Below, piece by piece: positions 1 to 7,659 of a DNA stretch of 64,000 bases. The DNA is taken from positions 62,001 to 126,000 of the forward strand of contig JAXLRM010000004.1 in the NCBI GenBank assembly GCA_046331095.1. The letters are read 5' to 3'. Position 1 is the first letter of the stretch; every line of letters starts with the position of its first letter. This stretch comes from JAIBAC01 sp046331095 (GTDB lineage Bacteria; Actinomycetota; Acidimicrobiia; UBA2766). Position numbers and translations under genes: made by a program. The notes beneath the pieces were generated by a model. It made no database searches and was not told where the DNA came from. It saw only the letters and a program-made list of their open reading frames with translations.

Positions 1-708
1 GCTCAGGCACTGGCGGAAGCCGGTCTCGGCGTCACCGACGAGGCGGTCGGCCGCGACGGCGACGTCGTCGAAGTGCAGTTCGGCGAGCTCGGAGGGGGCC
101 ATGCCGACCTTGGCCATCGGGGTGCGGGCGAGGCCGGGGCTGTCGCCGTCGACGGCGAGGACGGCGAGGCCGCGCAGGCGGCCCGGTTCCAAGCCGGTGC
201 GCACGACGACGAGGACGACGTCGGCGAAGGTTCCGTTGGTGATGTAGAGCTTCGAGCCGTTCAGCACCCAGTTGTCTCCGTCGAGGCGGGCCGCGAGGCG
301 GGCCTGGGTGACGTCGGCGCCGGCGTCGGGCTCCGCGTAGGCCCATGCGCCGGTGAGCTCGCCGGCCAGCAGGCCGGGCAGGAAGCGGTCGCGCAGCGCA
401 GGCGCGGCGATCTCGGCGAGGGCGCCGGCGGCGAGCGCGGTGTGGACGTAGATGCCGAGCGCGACACCGGCGGACGCGCGGGCGAGGCCCTCGATCAGCA
501 GGCAGCGCTCCACGGGCCCGCCGCCGGAGCCGCCGACCTCCTCGGGGAAGCCGACCCCGAGCCAGCCGAGGGCGCCGAGGCGGCCGAAGAGCTCCCGCGG
601 GTAGCGGTCCGCGGCATCCCACGCCCGCGCGCGGGGAGCGATCTCCTCGGCGGCGAAGCGGGCGACCTCGGCCCCGAACGCCTCCTGGGTGTCGGTGAGC
701 TCACGCAC
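1..708 (-). CDS. acyl-CoA dehydrogenase (partial, C-terminus outside window)
   Basis: Flavin enzyme that introduces the alpha-beta double bond into an acyl-CoA. The gene starts at GTG 708, and its first codons overlap the last 8 bp of the enoyl-CoA hydratase gene (GTGCGTGA), so translation is probably coupled. The first 236 codons are visible. They contain the helical N-terminal domain, an AEPDAGAD stretch matching the family TEPxxGSD substrate/FAD loop, and GSKLYITNG, which opens the middle beta domain. The C-terminal helical domain with the catalytic base lies beyond the left edge. It is the last visible gene of a six-gene minus-strand operon. Substrate unknown. Confidence 0.9.
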   Translation of the reverse strand, partial: MRELTDTQEAFGAEVARFAAEEIAPRARAWDAADRYPRELFGRLGALGWLGVGFPEEVGGSGGGPVERCLLIEGLARASAGVALGIYVHTALAAGALAEIAAPALRDRFLPGLLAGELTGAWAYAEPDAGADVTQARLAARLDGDNWVLNGSKLYITNGTFADVVLVVVRTGLEPGRLRGLAVLAVDGDSPGLARTPMAKVGMAPSELAELHFDDVAVAADRLVGDAETGFRQCLS

Positions 709-1480
709 CGGTGAACTCCGGCGGGCGGCGCCGGCCGAACGCGGCGACGCCTTCGGCGTGGTCCGCGGTCTGCAGGCACTGCACCTGGGCGAGGATCTCG
801 AACTCGAACTCGCCGTCCATGTCGGTGCCGAGGGAGCGGTGGATCGCCCGCTTCGTCCAGCGGTACGCGCCGGGCGGGCCGGCAGCGAAGCGTGAGGTCC
901 ACTCGGCGAGCGCGCCGGCGAAGGACTCGGCGTCGACGACCTGGTGGACCAGGCCGATGGCGTGCGCCTCGGTGGCGCTCAGGAGACGACCGGTCAACAT
1001 CAGCTCGGTGGCGGTGCCGAGGCCGACGAGGCGGGGCAGGAACCAGCCCGTGGACATGTCGCAGCCGGCGAGGCCGATGCGGATGAACGGCGCGCCGAGC
1101 CGGGCGCCTTCGGCGACGAGGCGGATGTCGCAGGCCATCGCGAGACCGAGGCCGCCGCCGACGGTGTCGCCGTGGAGCGCGGCGACCACGGGCTTGTCCA
1201 TCGCGACGATGGCGCGCACGGGATCGAGGTAGCGGCGCACGATGCGCTCCCACTCGGCCGCGTCACGTGGGACCATCTCGCCCTGGTCGGCACCGGCGCA
1301 GAAGGCCTTGCCGGCGCCGGCGAGAACGACGACCCGCGCCGGGGAGGCGGCCGCCTCGGCCAGCGCGTCGACGAGGCGGTCGACGGTGGGGATCGCGATC
1401 GTGTTGAGCCGGTCGGGCCGGTTCAAGGTGACGGTGGCCACCGCGCCGGTGATGTCGACGAGCACGTCCTGGTCCGACAT
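701..1480 (-). CDS. enoyl-CoA hydratase/isomerase family protein
   Basis: Crotonase-fold protein of 259 residues, the usual length. It probably hydrates or isomerises an enoyl-CoA made by the neighbouring acyl-CoA dehydrogenases. Visible motifs are the early VTLNRPDRLN, the oxyanion-hole segment AGAGKAFCAGAD near residues 54-65, and the GDTVGGGLGLAMACD oxyanion/active-site segment near residues 100-115. The ATG at 1480 has a strong ribosome site, AGGAGG, 6 nt upstream. It starts 2 nt after the alcohol dehydrogenase stop and overlaps the next gene by 8 bp. The exact reaction (hydratase, isomerase or ring hydrolase) cannot be told from sequence. Confidence 0.92.
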   Translation of the reverse strand: MSDQDVLVDITGAVATVTLNRPDRLNTIAIPTVDRLVDALAEAAASPARVVVLAGAGKAFCAGADQGEMVPRDAAEWERIVRRYLDPVRAIVAMDKPVVAALHGDTVGGGLGLAMACDIRLVAEGARLGAPFIRIGLAGCDMSTGWFLPRLVGLGTATELMLTGRLLSATEAHAIGLVHQVVDAESFAGALAEWTSRFAAGPPGAYRWTKRAIHRSLGTDMDGEFEFEILAQVQCLQTADHAEGVAAFGRRRPPEFTGA

Positions 1481-1482
1481 GG

Positions 1483-2520
1483 TCACCCTCCTGTGGGACT
1501 CGGCGAACGGGCGGGTTCGATGACGGCGCGGCCGGGCCCCGCGTCGCCGCCGAAGAGCGCGGGCGCCTCCTCGATGCCGACGCGGCGCGACACCGAACGC
1601 GACGTGTCGAGGCGGCCCGAGGCGACGAGGTCGACGACCGCGCCGAGCTCGGCGAAGGTCGACCCGAACGAGCCGCGCACCGACAGCTCGGTGCCGACGA
1701 AGCGCACGACCGGGGGCAGCCGCGGCCGGTCGTGGCCGACGCCGACGACGACGAGGCGCCCGCCGGGCCGCAGCGCCGCGAGGCCCATCTCGACGGTGCC
1801 GGCCCGGCCCACGAACTCGAACGCGGCGTCGGCCCCGCCGGTGAGTTTGCGCAGCGCCCGGCCCGGGTCGTCGTGGCCGGCGGGGTCGAAGGCGTCGTCG
1901 GCGCCCGCGGCGAGCGCGAGGTCGCGGGCTCCCGCCGACGGGTCGACCGCCACTATCCGTGCGGCGCCGAGGAGGCGCGCGAGGCCGACCGCGTGGAGCC
2001 CGAGACCGCCGGTGCCGACGACGGCGATGCTCTCGCCGGTCCCCACGGCGCCGATCGCGGTGAGGGCGTGGTAGGGCGTGGCGATCGCGTCGGTGGCGAT
2101 CGCGCCGGTTGCGGGGTCGACGCCGTCGGGCAGCGACACGAGACAGCGCGCCGGGATCGCGACGTACTCGGCGAAGCCGCCCGGACGCCCGATCCCGAAC
2201 ACCTCCGGCCGCGTGCAGCGGTTCTCGTGGCCGCCCACGCAGGCCGGGCAGGCGCCGCAGACGACCTGGCCGAAGGAGACGACCGCGTCGCCCACGGCCC
2301 ACCCCTCGACCGCGGTGCCCACGGCGGCGACACGCCCGGCGATCTCGTGGCCGGGGATCGTGCCGTCGGGCCCGCCGAGCTCGCCCGCGACGAGGTGGTG
2401 GTCGGTGCCGCACACGCCCGCGGCCGCGACCGCGACGACCACCTCGTCGGGGCCGGGGCTGGGGTCGTCGACGGTGCCGACTTCGATGACGCCCGGTCCC
2501 CGGTACAGCAGCGCCCTCAT
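1483..2520 (-). CDS. zinc-dependent alcohol dehydrogenase (MDR family)
   Basis: Medium-chain dehydrogenase/reductase of 345 residues. The N-terminal GroES-like half has the catalytic zinc ligands (GVCGTDHH, then PGHE) and the structural-zinc motif CGACPACVGGHENRC with four cysteines. The nucleotide-binding half has VVGTGGLGLHAVGLA as its Rossmann glycine motif. It oxidises an alcohol with NAD(P)+; the substrate is unknown. Start ATG 2520 overlaps the stop of the upstream acyl-CoA dehydrogenase as ATGA. Its place among acyl-CoA genes suggests it processes a hydroxylated intermediate of the same pathway. Confidence 0.92.
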   Translation of the reverse strand: MRALLYRGPGVIEVGTVDDPSPGPDEVVVAVAAAGVCGTDHHLVAGELGGPDGTIPGHEIAGRVAAVGTAVEGWAVGDAVVSFGQVVCGACPACVGGHENRCTRPEVFGIGRPGGFAEYVAIPARCLVSLPDGVDPATGAIATDAIATPYHALTAIGAVGTGESIAVVGTGGLGLHAVGLARLLGAARIVAVDPSAGARDLALAAGADDAFDPAGHDDPGRALRKLTGGADAAFEFVGRAGTVEMGLAALRPGGRLVVVGVGHDRPRLPPVVRFVGTELSVRGSFGSTFAELGAVVDLVASGRLDTSRSVSRRVGIEEAPALFGGDAGPGRAVIEPARSPSPTGG

Positions 2521-3668
2521 CGCAGACCGAGGCTGCGGGCGATGATGTTGCGCTGGATCTGGCTCGTGCCGCCACCGAGCTCGCAACCGCGGGCCTCCAG
2601 GAAGCGGCGCATGAAGGGCGACTCGGCTTCGTAGCCCGCCGCGCCGGCGGTCTGCAGCGCCCGGTCGGCGGCTCGCATCGCGACGTTGTTGGCGAACGTC
2701 TTCGCCATCGACGCTTCCACGGGGCACGGACCCTCCACGTCGCGCTTGTGCGCCGCCGCGTAGACGAGCAGCCGTGCCGCCGCGATCTCGGCGTGGGACT
2801 CCGCAAGCGGGTGCGCGACCGCCTGGAACCGCCCGATCGGCTGGCCGTACTGCTCGCGTTCGGTGGCGTAGCCGACGGCGAGGTCGATGGCGGCCTGCGC
2901 GACGCCGACGGCCTGCGCCGCGTTGGCGAGCCGCTCGGGATCCATGAGGCGGGCGAGGTTCGCCCAGCCTTCGCCTTCGCCGCCGAGGAGGGCGCCCTCG
3001 CCGACCTCGACGCCGTCGAGGTGCACGTCGTCGACCATCAGCGCGCGCATGGCCGGGAAGCGGCGCCGCTCGAAGCTCAGCCCCGCGGTGCCGGCCTCGA
3101 CGAGGAAGAGGCTGATGCCGTGGCGGCGCGACGCGGGGTCGGTCGCGGTGCGGGCCGCGCAGATCAGGACCTCTGCGCGCTCGGCTCCGCTGATGGGGCC
3201 CTTGACGCCGTCGATGCGCCAGCCGCCGCCGTCGAGGCGCGCCGCCGTCGCCGACATGCCCGCGAAGTCCGAACCCGCGCCGGGCTCCGACATCGCCAGC
3301 GCGAAGCGGGCGTCGCCGCCGACGACGGCGGGCAGGTAGCGGTCACGCTGGGCCGCCGAGCCGCAGATCTCCAGCGCGTGGGAGCCGAAGATCGTGCCGG
3401 TGATGTAGAGCGTCGAGAGCGAGATCGACGTCTTGCCGATCTCCTCGACGAGCACGCACAGGTCGACGACGCTGCCGCCGCGACCGCCGTAGGTGGGCGC
3501 CACCGGGATCGCGGTCCAGCCCCGCTCGGCGCAGTCGCGGTAGAAGTCGTCGGGGTAGACCTCGTCGCGCTCCATGGCGGCCACCCGTGCGGGCGGCCAG
3601 GTCGCGTCGAGGTAGGCGCGCACCTCGGCGCGCAGTGCGAGCTGCTCGGCGCTCAGGTACACGTCCAC
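2517..3668 (-). CDS. acyl-CoA dehydrogenase
   Basis: Full-length enzyme of 383 residues starting at GTG 3668 (VDVYLSAEQL), 2 nt after the amidohydrolase stop. Motifs include ALAMSEPGAGSDFAGM (substrate/FAD loop), ATEREQYGQPIGRFQA (C-terminal domain signature) and GGGTSQIQRNIIARSLGL near the end, which carries the FAD-binding tail of the family. It is one of three paralogues in this operon. They are clearly different from one another, so they probably act on successive or alternative substrates rather than being recent duplicates. Confidence 0.93.
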   Translation of the reverse strand: MDVYLSAEQLALRAEVRAYLDATWPPARVAAMERDEVYPDDFYRDCAERGWTAIPVAPTYGGRGGSVVDLCVLVEEIGKTSISLSTLYITGTIFGSHALEICGSAAQRDRYLPAVVGGDARFALAMSEPGAGSDFAGMSATAARLDGGGWRIDGVKGPISGAERAEVLICAARTATDPASRRHGISLFLVEAGTAGLSFERRRFPAMRALMVDDVHLDGVEVGEGALLGGEGEGWANLARLMDPERLANAAQAVGVAQAAIDLAVGYATEREQYGQPIGRFQAVAHPLAESHAEIAAARLLVYAAAHKRDVEGPCPVEASMAKTFANNVAMRAADRALQTAGAAGYEAESPFMRRFLEARGCELGGGTSQIQRNIIARSLGLR

Positions 3669-3670
3669 GC

Positions 3671-4531
3671 TCAGGACCCTCCGTCGATTCCGAAGACCCG
3701 CAGCGCGTTGGTGCGCAGGACCTTGGCGGTCGCCTCGGGCGTGAAGCCGCAGTCGTAGACGTCCTGCACGGTGCGATCGAACGGCAGCAGCGGGTAGTCG
3801 GTGGCCCAGATGACCTTGTCCTGGCCGTAGCCGCCCGCGAAGCGGCGCAGCTCCGCGGACCACCGCCGCGCCGGGCGCGCCGAGGTCTCGACGTAGACGT
3901 TGGGGTGCTTCCAGGCGAGGATGATCATCTCCTCGGCCCACGGGTCGCCGACGTGGGTGCCCAGGATCCGCAGGTCCGGGAACGTCAGCGCGACCTCGTC
4001 GAGATAGATCGGCCGGCCGCACTCCGAGGGCAGCAGCGGCCCCGTGTGGCCGACCTGGAGCGCCACCGGGATGTCGTACTCGCAGCACGCCACGTAGAAC
4101 GGCCAGTACATGCGGTGTGTCGGCGGCGGCGCCGTCGTGCGGCCGTCTCCGTACTGGTAGGGCTCGAGGCGGAAGACCCGCATGCCGAGGTCCTCGACGC
4201 AGCGGCGGAACTCCCGCATCGCCGGCATCGGGTCGCGGATGTCGACGGTGAAGCTGCCCACGAACCGCTCCGGCGCCCGTGCGACGAAGCCGGCCGTCTC
4301 GTCGTTGTCGACCACCCACGTGTCGAGGAACTTGAACGACGACGCGACGCCGATGTCGACACCGGCCGCGTCCATCTCGGCGATCACCTCGTCGAGGGCG
4401 AACCCGGCACGGAAGCGGTCCTCGACGCCGTACTTGCGGAAGATGTGCCAGAACTGCTCGGGCCAGCGGTCTGCCGTGTGGGGCGGCACGATCGTCATCC
4501 AGGCGTCGACGGCGCCCACGCGCTCGGTCAT
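3671..4531 (-). CDS. amidohydrolase-family metal-dependent hydrolase
   Basis: A 286-residue TIM-barrel protein of the amidohydrolase-2 type, a family that includes decarboxylases such as gamma-resorcylate and ACMS decarboxylase as well as ring or lactone hydrolases. Visible family marks are QVGHTGPLLP and THVGDPWAEE in the middle and WATDYPLLPF near residue 250. The usual N-terminal HxH metal motif is not obvious: the start reads AVDAWMTIVPPHT. It may therefore be a divergent member. The start overlaps the preceding acyl-CoA dehydrogenase stop (ATGA). It could supply a decarboxylation or ring-cleavage step to the acyl-CoA pathway; that is inference. Confidence 0.85.
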   Translation of the reverse strand: MTERVGAVDAWMTIVPPHTADRWPEQFWHIFRKYGVEDRFRAGFALDEVIAEMDAAGVDIGVASSFKFLDTWVVDNDETAGFVARAPERFVGSFTVDIRDPMPAMREFRRCVEDLGMRVFRLEPYQYGDGRTTAPPPTHRMYWPFYVACCEYDIPVALQVGHTGPLLPSECGRPIYLDEVALTFPDLRILGTHVGDPWAEEMIILAWKHPNVYVETSARPARRWSAELRRFAGGYGQDKVIWATDYPLLPFDRTVQDVYDCGFTPEATAKVLRTNALRVFGIDGGS

Positions 4532-5703
4532 CGGCCACCTCCTGTTGCGCCGAGTTGGCGCGAGATGATCTCGCGCATGATCTCCGAGGTTCCCGCTCCC
4601 ACCGAGAAACCGGCGACGTCGCGGTAGTAGCGGGGGATCGGGGACTCCTCCATCTGGCCGAACCCGCCGTGGAGCTGCATGATCTCGGCGGCGACGGCCT
4701 GGACGTGGCCCGCGGCGGCGAGCTTCGCCATCGACACGGCCATCTCGGCGGACGCGTCACCGCGGCTCAACAGGTCGGCCGCGTGGTAGGTGAGCGCGCG
4801 GGTGGACTCGAGGCGGGTCGCCATGTCGGCGAAGCGGTGCTGCCAGCTCTGGTAGCCCGCCAACGTCCGGCCGAACACCTCGCGTTCGGCCGCGTACGCG
4901 AGGCCGAGCTCGACGAGGTGCTCCATCACCCCCACCGCGAACGCGGCGATCACGAGGCGCTCGCCGGCGAAGTGCGACAGGATGTAGTGGATCCCCTTGC
5001 CCTCCTCGCCCACCAGGTTGGTGACCGGCACCCGGCAGTCGGTGAAGAACAACTCGCCGGTGTCCGACGCGCGTGCGCCGAGCTTGTCGAGGCGGCGGCC
5101 GACCTCGAAGCCGGGCGTCGCGGTCGGGAACACCACCAGGGAGATGCCGCGGGGGCCGGGGTCGCCGGTGCGCACGGCGAGGGTGACGAAGTCGGCGCGG
5201 GTGCCGTTGGAGATGAAGGTCTTCTGGCCCGAGATCACGTACTCGTCGCCGTCGCGCACCGCCTTGGTCGCGATCGCGGCCACGTCGGATCCGGCACCGG
5301 GTTCGGTCACGCCGATCGCGCCGATCAGCTCGCCCCGGATCGCCGGTGCCAGCCAGGCCGCCTTGAGCTCGTCGGAGGCCTCGTCCGCGAGCGCGGACAG
5401 CGCGAACTCCGACTGCGCCATCAACGCCACCGCGGTGCCGATCGAGTCGCCCTTGGCGAGCTCCTCGCACAGCACGACCGTCGCCAGGAAGTCCTCGCCA
5501 CTGCCGCCCCAGCGCGGTTCGTAGCGCAGGCCCAGCAACCCGGCCGCGGCGGCCTTGGAGTACAGGGCACGCGGCACCTCCCCGGCGGCCTCCCACGCGG
5601 TTGCGTTCGGGCGGATCTCGCGCTCGACGAAGCTGCGCACCGCGGCCCGGAACTCCTCGTGCTCGGCCTTCAACAACGCTGACGGTTGCCTCGGGTACTC
5701 CAT
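4528..5703 (-). CDS. acyl-CoA dehydrogenase (first gene of the operon)
   Basis: A 391-residue enzyme beginning MEYPRQPSALLKAEHEEF. ATG 5703 is preferred over in-frame codons further upstream because a promoter (TTGACG, 17 nt, TATTCT) ends 8 nt before it, leaving essentially no leader. Motifs are IGVTEPGAGSDVAAI, GQKTFISNG, AAEREVFGRTLAGYQSWQ and the C-terminal GAGTSEIMREIISRQLG. It heads six co-directional genes spaced from -8 to +2 nt apart. It probably catalyses the first dehydrogenation of the pathway. An inverted repeat inside the promoter suggests control by a dedicated repressor. Confidence 0.93.
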   Translation of the reverse strand: MEYPRQPSALLKAEHEEFRAAVRSFVEREIRPNATAWEAAGEVPRALYSKAAAAGLLGLRYEPRWGGSGEDFLATVVLCEELAKGDSIGTAVALMAQSEFALSALADEASDELKAAWLAPAIRGELIGAIGVTEPGAGSDVAAIATKAVRDGDEYVISGQKTFISNGTRADFVTLAVRTGDPGPRGISLVVFPTATPGFEVGRRLDKLGARASDTGELFFTDCRVPVTNLVGEEGKGIHYILSHFAGERLVIAAFAVGVMEHLVELGLAYAAEREVFGRTLAGYQSWQHRFADMATRLESTRALTYHAADLLSRGDASAEMAVSMAKLAAAGHVQAVAAEIMQLHGGFGQMEESPIPRYYRDVAGFSVGAGTSEIMREIISRQLGATGGGR

Positions 5704-5705
5704 GA

Positions 5706-5740
5706 CTGACCAGAATACGAGATTGGTCAGCATTCGTCAA
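5706..5740 (-). promoter_or_regulatory. promoter with overlapping inverted-repeat operator for the acyl-CoA operon
   Basis: On the minus strand TTGACG (5740-5735), a 17-nt spacer and TATTCT (5717-5712) form a good sigma-70-type promoter. Its start point would fall within about 2 nt of the ATG at 5703, so the mRNA is probably leaderless. A perfect 7-bp inverted repeat, CTGACCA at 5706-5712 and TGGTCAG at 5724-5730 with an 11-bp gap, covers the -10 box and start point. That is the position and size of a TetR-type operator. The cognate regulator is not identifiable; the TetR gene at 60 kb is far away. Confidence 0.6.
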
Positions 5741-5771
5741 CGGACGCCCACGCCGGGCGGAGCAGTGCTGC

Positions 5772-5777
5772 TAACGT
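5772..5777 (+). promoter_or_regulatory. -10 box of leaderless vapB mRNA
   Basis: TAACGT ends 7 nt before ATG 5785, the spacing expected when the start point is the A of the ATG. No convincing -35 box is seen. Confidence 0.45.
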
Positions 5778-5784
5778 GCTGCGA

Positions 5785-6018
5785 ATGGCATCAATTACGA
5801 TTCGCGACGTCCCCGACGACGCTCGTGACGAGCTCGCCTCCCGCGCTGCTCGAAGCGGACGGTCGCTGCAGGAGTACCTCCGCAAGGAGCTGATCGACCT
5901 CGCCGGGCGACCCGATCCCGAAGCGCTCGCAGCGCGCATCGCCGAACGGAAGCGCCGCACCGGGACCAAGCTCTCCACGGCGAAGATCCTGCGCCACCGC
6001 GACGCCGCACGCAGATGA
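5785..6018 (+). CDS. vapB: VapB/FitA-type ribbon-helix-helix antitoxin
   Basis: A 77-residue protein starting MASITIRDVPDDARDEL. This is the typical FitA-like beta strand followed by a helix-turn-helix (ASRAARSGRSLQEYLRKEL) for DNA binding and dimerisation. The C-terminal half is basic (AERKRRTGTKLSTAKIL) and would wrap the toxin. It should neutralise the PIN RNase encoded next and repress the operon. It overlaps vapC by ATGA (6015-6018). ATG 5785 is chosen over GTG 5776 because of the family N-terminus and the -10 box 7 nt upstream. Confidence 0.9.
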   Translation: MASITIRDVPDDARDELASRAARSGRSLQEYLRKELIDLAGRPDPEALAARIAERKRRTGTKLSTAKILRHRDAARR

Positions 6019-6413
6019 CCCTCGTCGTCGACGCTTCGGCGATCGTCGCCGCTCTCGTCGATACCGGTCCCGCGGGACGCTGGGCCGAATCCCTGCTCAC
6101 CTACGACCTGGTGGCGCCGCACCTGCTGCCGGTCGAGGTGGCCGGTGTGCTGCGCCGATCTGCCGGCGCCGGCGAGATCAGTGACGACGTCGCATCCCTC
6201 GGGCACGCCGACCTCGTCGATCTACGAATTCGCCTCTTCCCTTACCAGTTGGTGGCAACACGCGTCTGGGAGCTGCGGCACAACGTCGGCGCCTACGACG
6301 CCTGGTACGTGGCCGTGGCGGAATTGCTGGAAGCCCCGCTGGCGACCCTGGACCGCCGCCTCGCCGCGGCGGCAGGGCCGACCTGCGAGTTCCGCACACC
6401 GGCAGGCCCCTGA
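6015..6413 (+). CDS. vapC: VapC-type PIN-domain ribonuclease toxin
   Basis: A 132-residue PIN-domain protein. All four acidic metal ligands are visible: D6 in LVVDAS, E41 in LPVEVAGVLR, D95 in YDAWYVA and D113 in TLDRRLA. The enzyme should be an active Mg-dependent RNase that cuts tRNA or rRNA when the antitoxin is degraded. The start overlaps the vapB stop, the usual coupled arrangement. It converges on the secreted propeller gene with a 26-bp gap. Confidence 0.92.
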   Translation: MTLVVDASAIVAALVDTGPAGRWAESLLTYDLVAPHLLPVEVAGVLRRSAGAGEISDDVASLGHADLVDLRIRLFPYQLVATRVWELRHNVGAYDAWYVAVAELLEAPLATLDRRLAAAAGPTCEFRTPAGP

Positions 6414-6439
6414 GGCGCTCCCGGCGCGGCGGCCGTGAG

Positions 6440-7531
6440 TCAGGGCGAGAAGCGGACTATGTCACCGCCGCCGGGGACGAAGATGTTCGTGGTGGCGAAG
6501 AGCCGACCGCCGCACCACTCGAGCGCAGCCGGCATCTCGAGATCCGCGACGGGCGCCGGCCCGCCGTGGACGACCTTGGACACGCGCCCGGCGAAGAGCT
6601 CGGCGACGTAGATCGAGCCGTCGCCCGCGACGGCCAGGTTCGTGGCCCCGCCGAAGCCCTTGGCGATCATGTTCGGTCGCCCACCCCAGGGGTTCACCTC
6701 GAAGACCGATCCGTTGTAGCCGAGGCTGTCGTCCTCGACCCCGCCGGGCAGGGACGTGACGAGCACCTTGCCCGCGCGGCTGAGCTCGACGTCGGTCGGG
6801 ACCGGCTCGAAGCGCATGACGCGCCCCGCCACGCACGGAGGCAGGCCGTTGGCAGCGGCACCAGCGGCGGTCACCGTCACCGGGATCGGCGGCAGGACGG
6901 CCGTAGTCCTGATGCGGCCGAACCAGTCGACGAAGAGGATGTCGTTGCCGCCGGCCTCGGCGACGAATACCCCGAGCGGTGTCGCGGCCAGGGCGTAGGG
7001 GTGGGAGTCGACGAGACCCTTGTAGGGCAACACGAACGGCTTGAGCTCGTCGGGGATCTGGTCGGCACATCCGGCGGGGAGGCTCTTGAACCCGTACGTG
7101 TTCACCTGGTCGGGGTTCTTGGCCTTCTCGTAGGCGCCGAGGTCCGCGAGTGTGCGGACGTTGCCGTGGACGTCGCGCACCTTCAACAAGTGCTCACCGG
7201 CATCGAAGTCCGACGTCGTGAAGAGGACGCCGCCGAAGGGCGCGAACGCCACACCTCCTGGACCCGCCGGGGCGGTGTCGACCAGGTCCGACACGTTGCC
7301 GTGCGCGTCCACGACGCTGACCTTGGTGGCCTGGGTCACGAGGATCCGACCCTGGGCGCCGACGTCCATCTGCAGCGGCATGTCGAGGCCGCCCGCGACC
7401 ACCACCGGGCCGGGCGTGGGGGTCGTCGCCCGTGCCTGCTGTGCGAGCACCGGCGCTACCGCGACAGCGAGCGCGGCACCGAGCGTCACCAACTTCCGTC
7501 TGGTCTTCTGCGCGCGTCGTCGTTCTCGCAT
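6440..7531 (-). CDS. secreted ScyD/ScyE-like beta-propeller protein
   Basis: A 363-residue protein with an N-terminal signal (RRRAQKTRRK, then a hydrophobic stretch ending near LAQQARA). The rest is repeated propeller-like strands, for example GPGGVAFAPFGGVLFTT and ATNLAVAGDGSIYVAELFAGRV, the pattern of the ScyD/ScyE family found in many actinobacteria. The family has no established enzymatic activity outside cyanobacterial scytonemin clusters, and no such cluster is present here. Ribosome site AAGGAG lies 8 nt before the ATG. It is divergent from the MFS gene. Confidence 0.8.
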   Translation of the reverse strand: MRERRRAQKTRRKLVTLGAALAVAVAPVLAQQARATTPTPGPVVVAGGLDMPLQMDVGAQGRILVTQATKVSVVDAHGNVSDLVDTAPAGPGGVAFAPFGGVLFTTSDFDAGEHLLKVRDVHGNVRTLADLGAYEKAKNPDQVNTYGFKSLPAGCADQIPDELKPFVLPYKGLVDSHPYALAATPLGVFVAEAGGNDILFVDWFGRIRTTAVLPPIPVTVTAAGAAANGLPPCVAGRVMRFEPVPTDVELSRAGKVLVTSLPGGVEDDSLGYNGSVFEVNPWGGRPNMIAKGFGGATNLAVAGDGSIYVAELFAGRVSKVVHGGPAPVADLEMPAALEWCGGRLFATTNIFVPGGGDIVRFSP

Positions 7532-7570
7532 CGGCTTCTCCTTGCTGTGCGGCTGGCGGCACCTGGCACG

Positions 7571-7596
7571 TTGAACCCGCGGTACCGCGTTGTCAA
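7571..7596. promoter_or_regulatory. 26-bp dyad between divergent genes (candidate operator)
   Basis: TTGA, 3 nt, the 12-bp perfect palindrome CGCGGTACCGCG, 3 nt, TCAA. It lies in the 128-bp gap between the propeller gene and the MFS exporter. The symmetry suggests a dimeric regulator site, perhaps controlling the exporter. No adjacent regulator gene is seen. Confidence 0.4.
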
Positions 7597-7659
7597 GCGC
7601 GTGCCCGATCCTCGCGGCATCGAGAAAGTCCCGGCGTCGACCTGCTCTACTACCGATTC

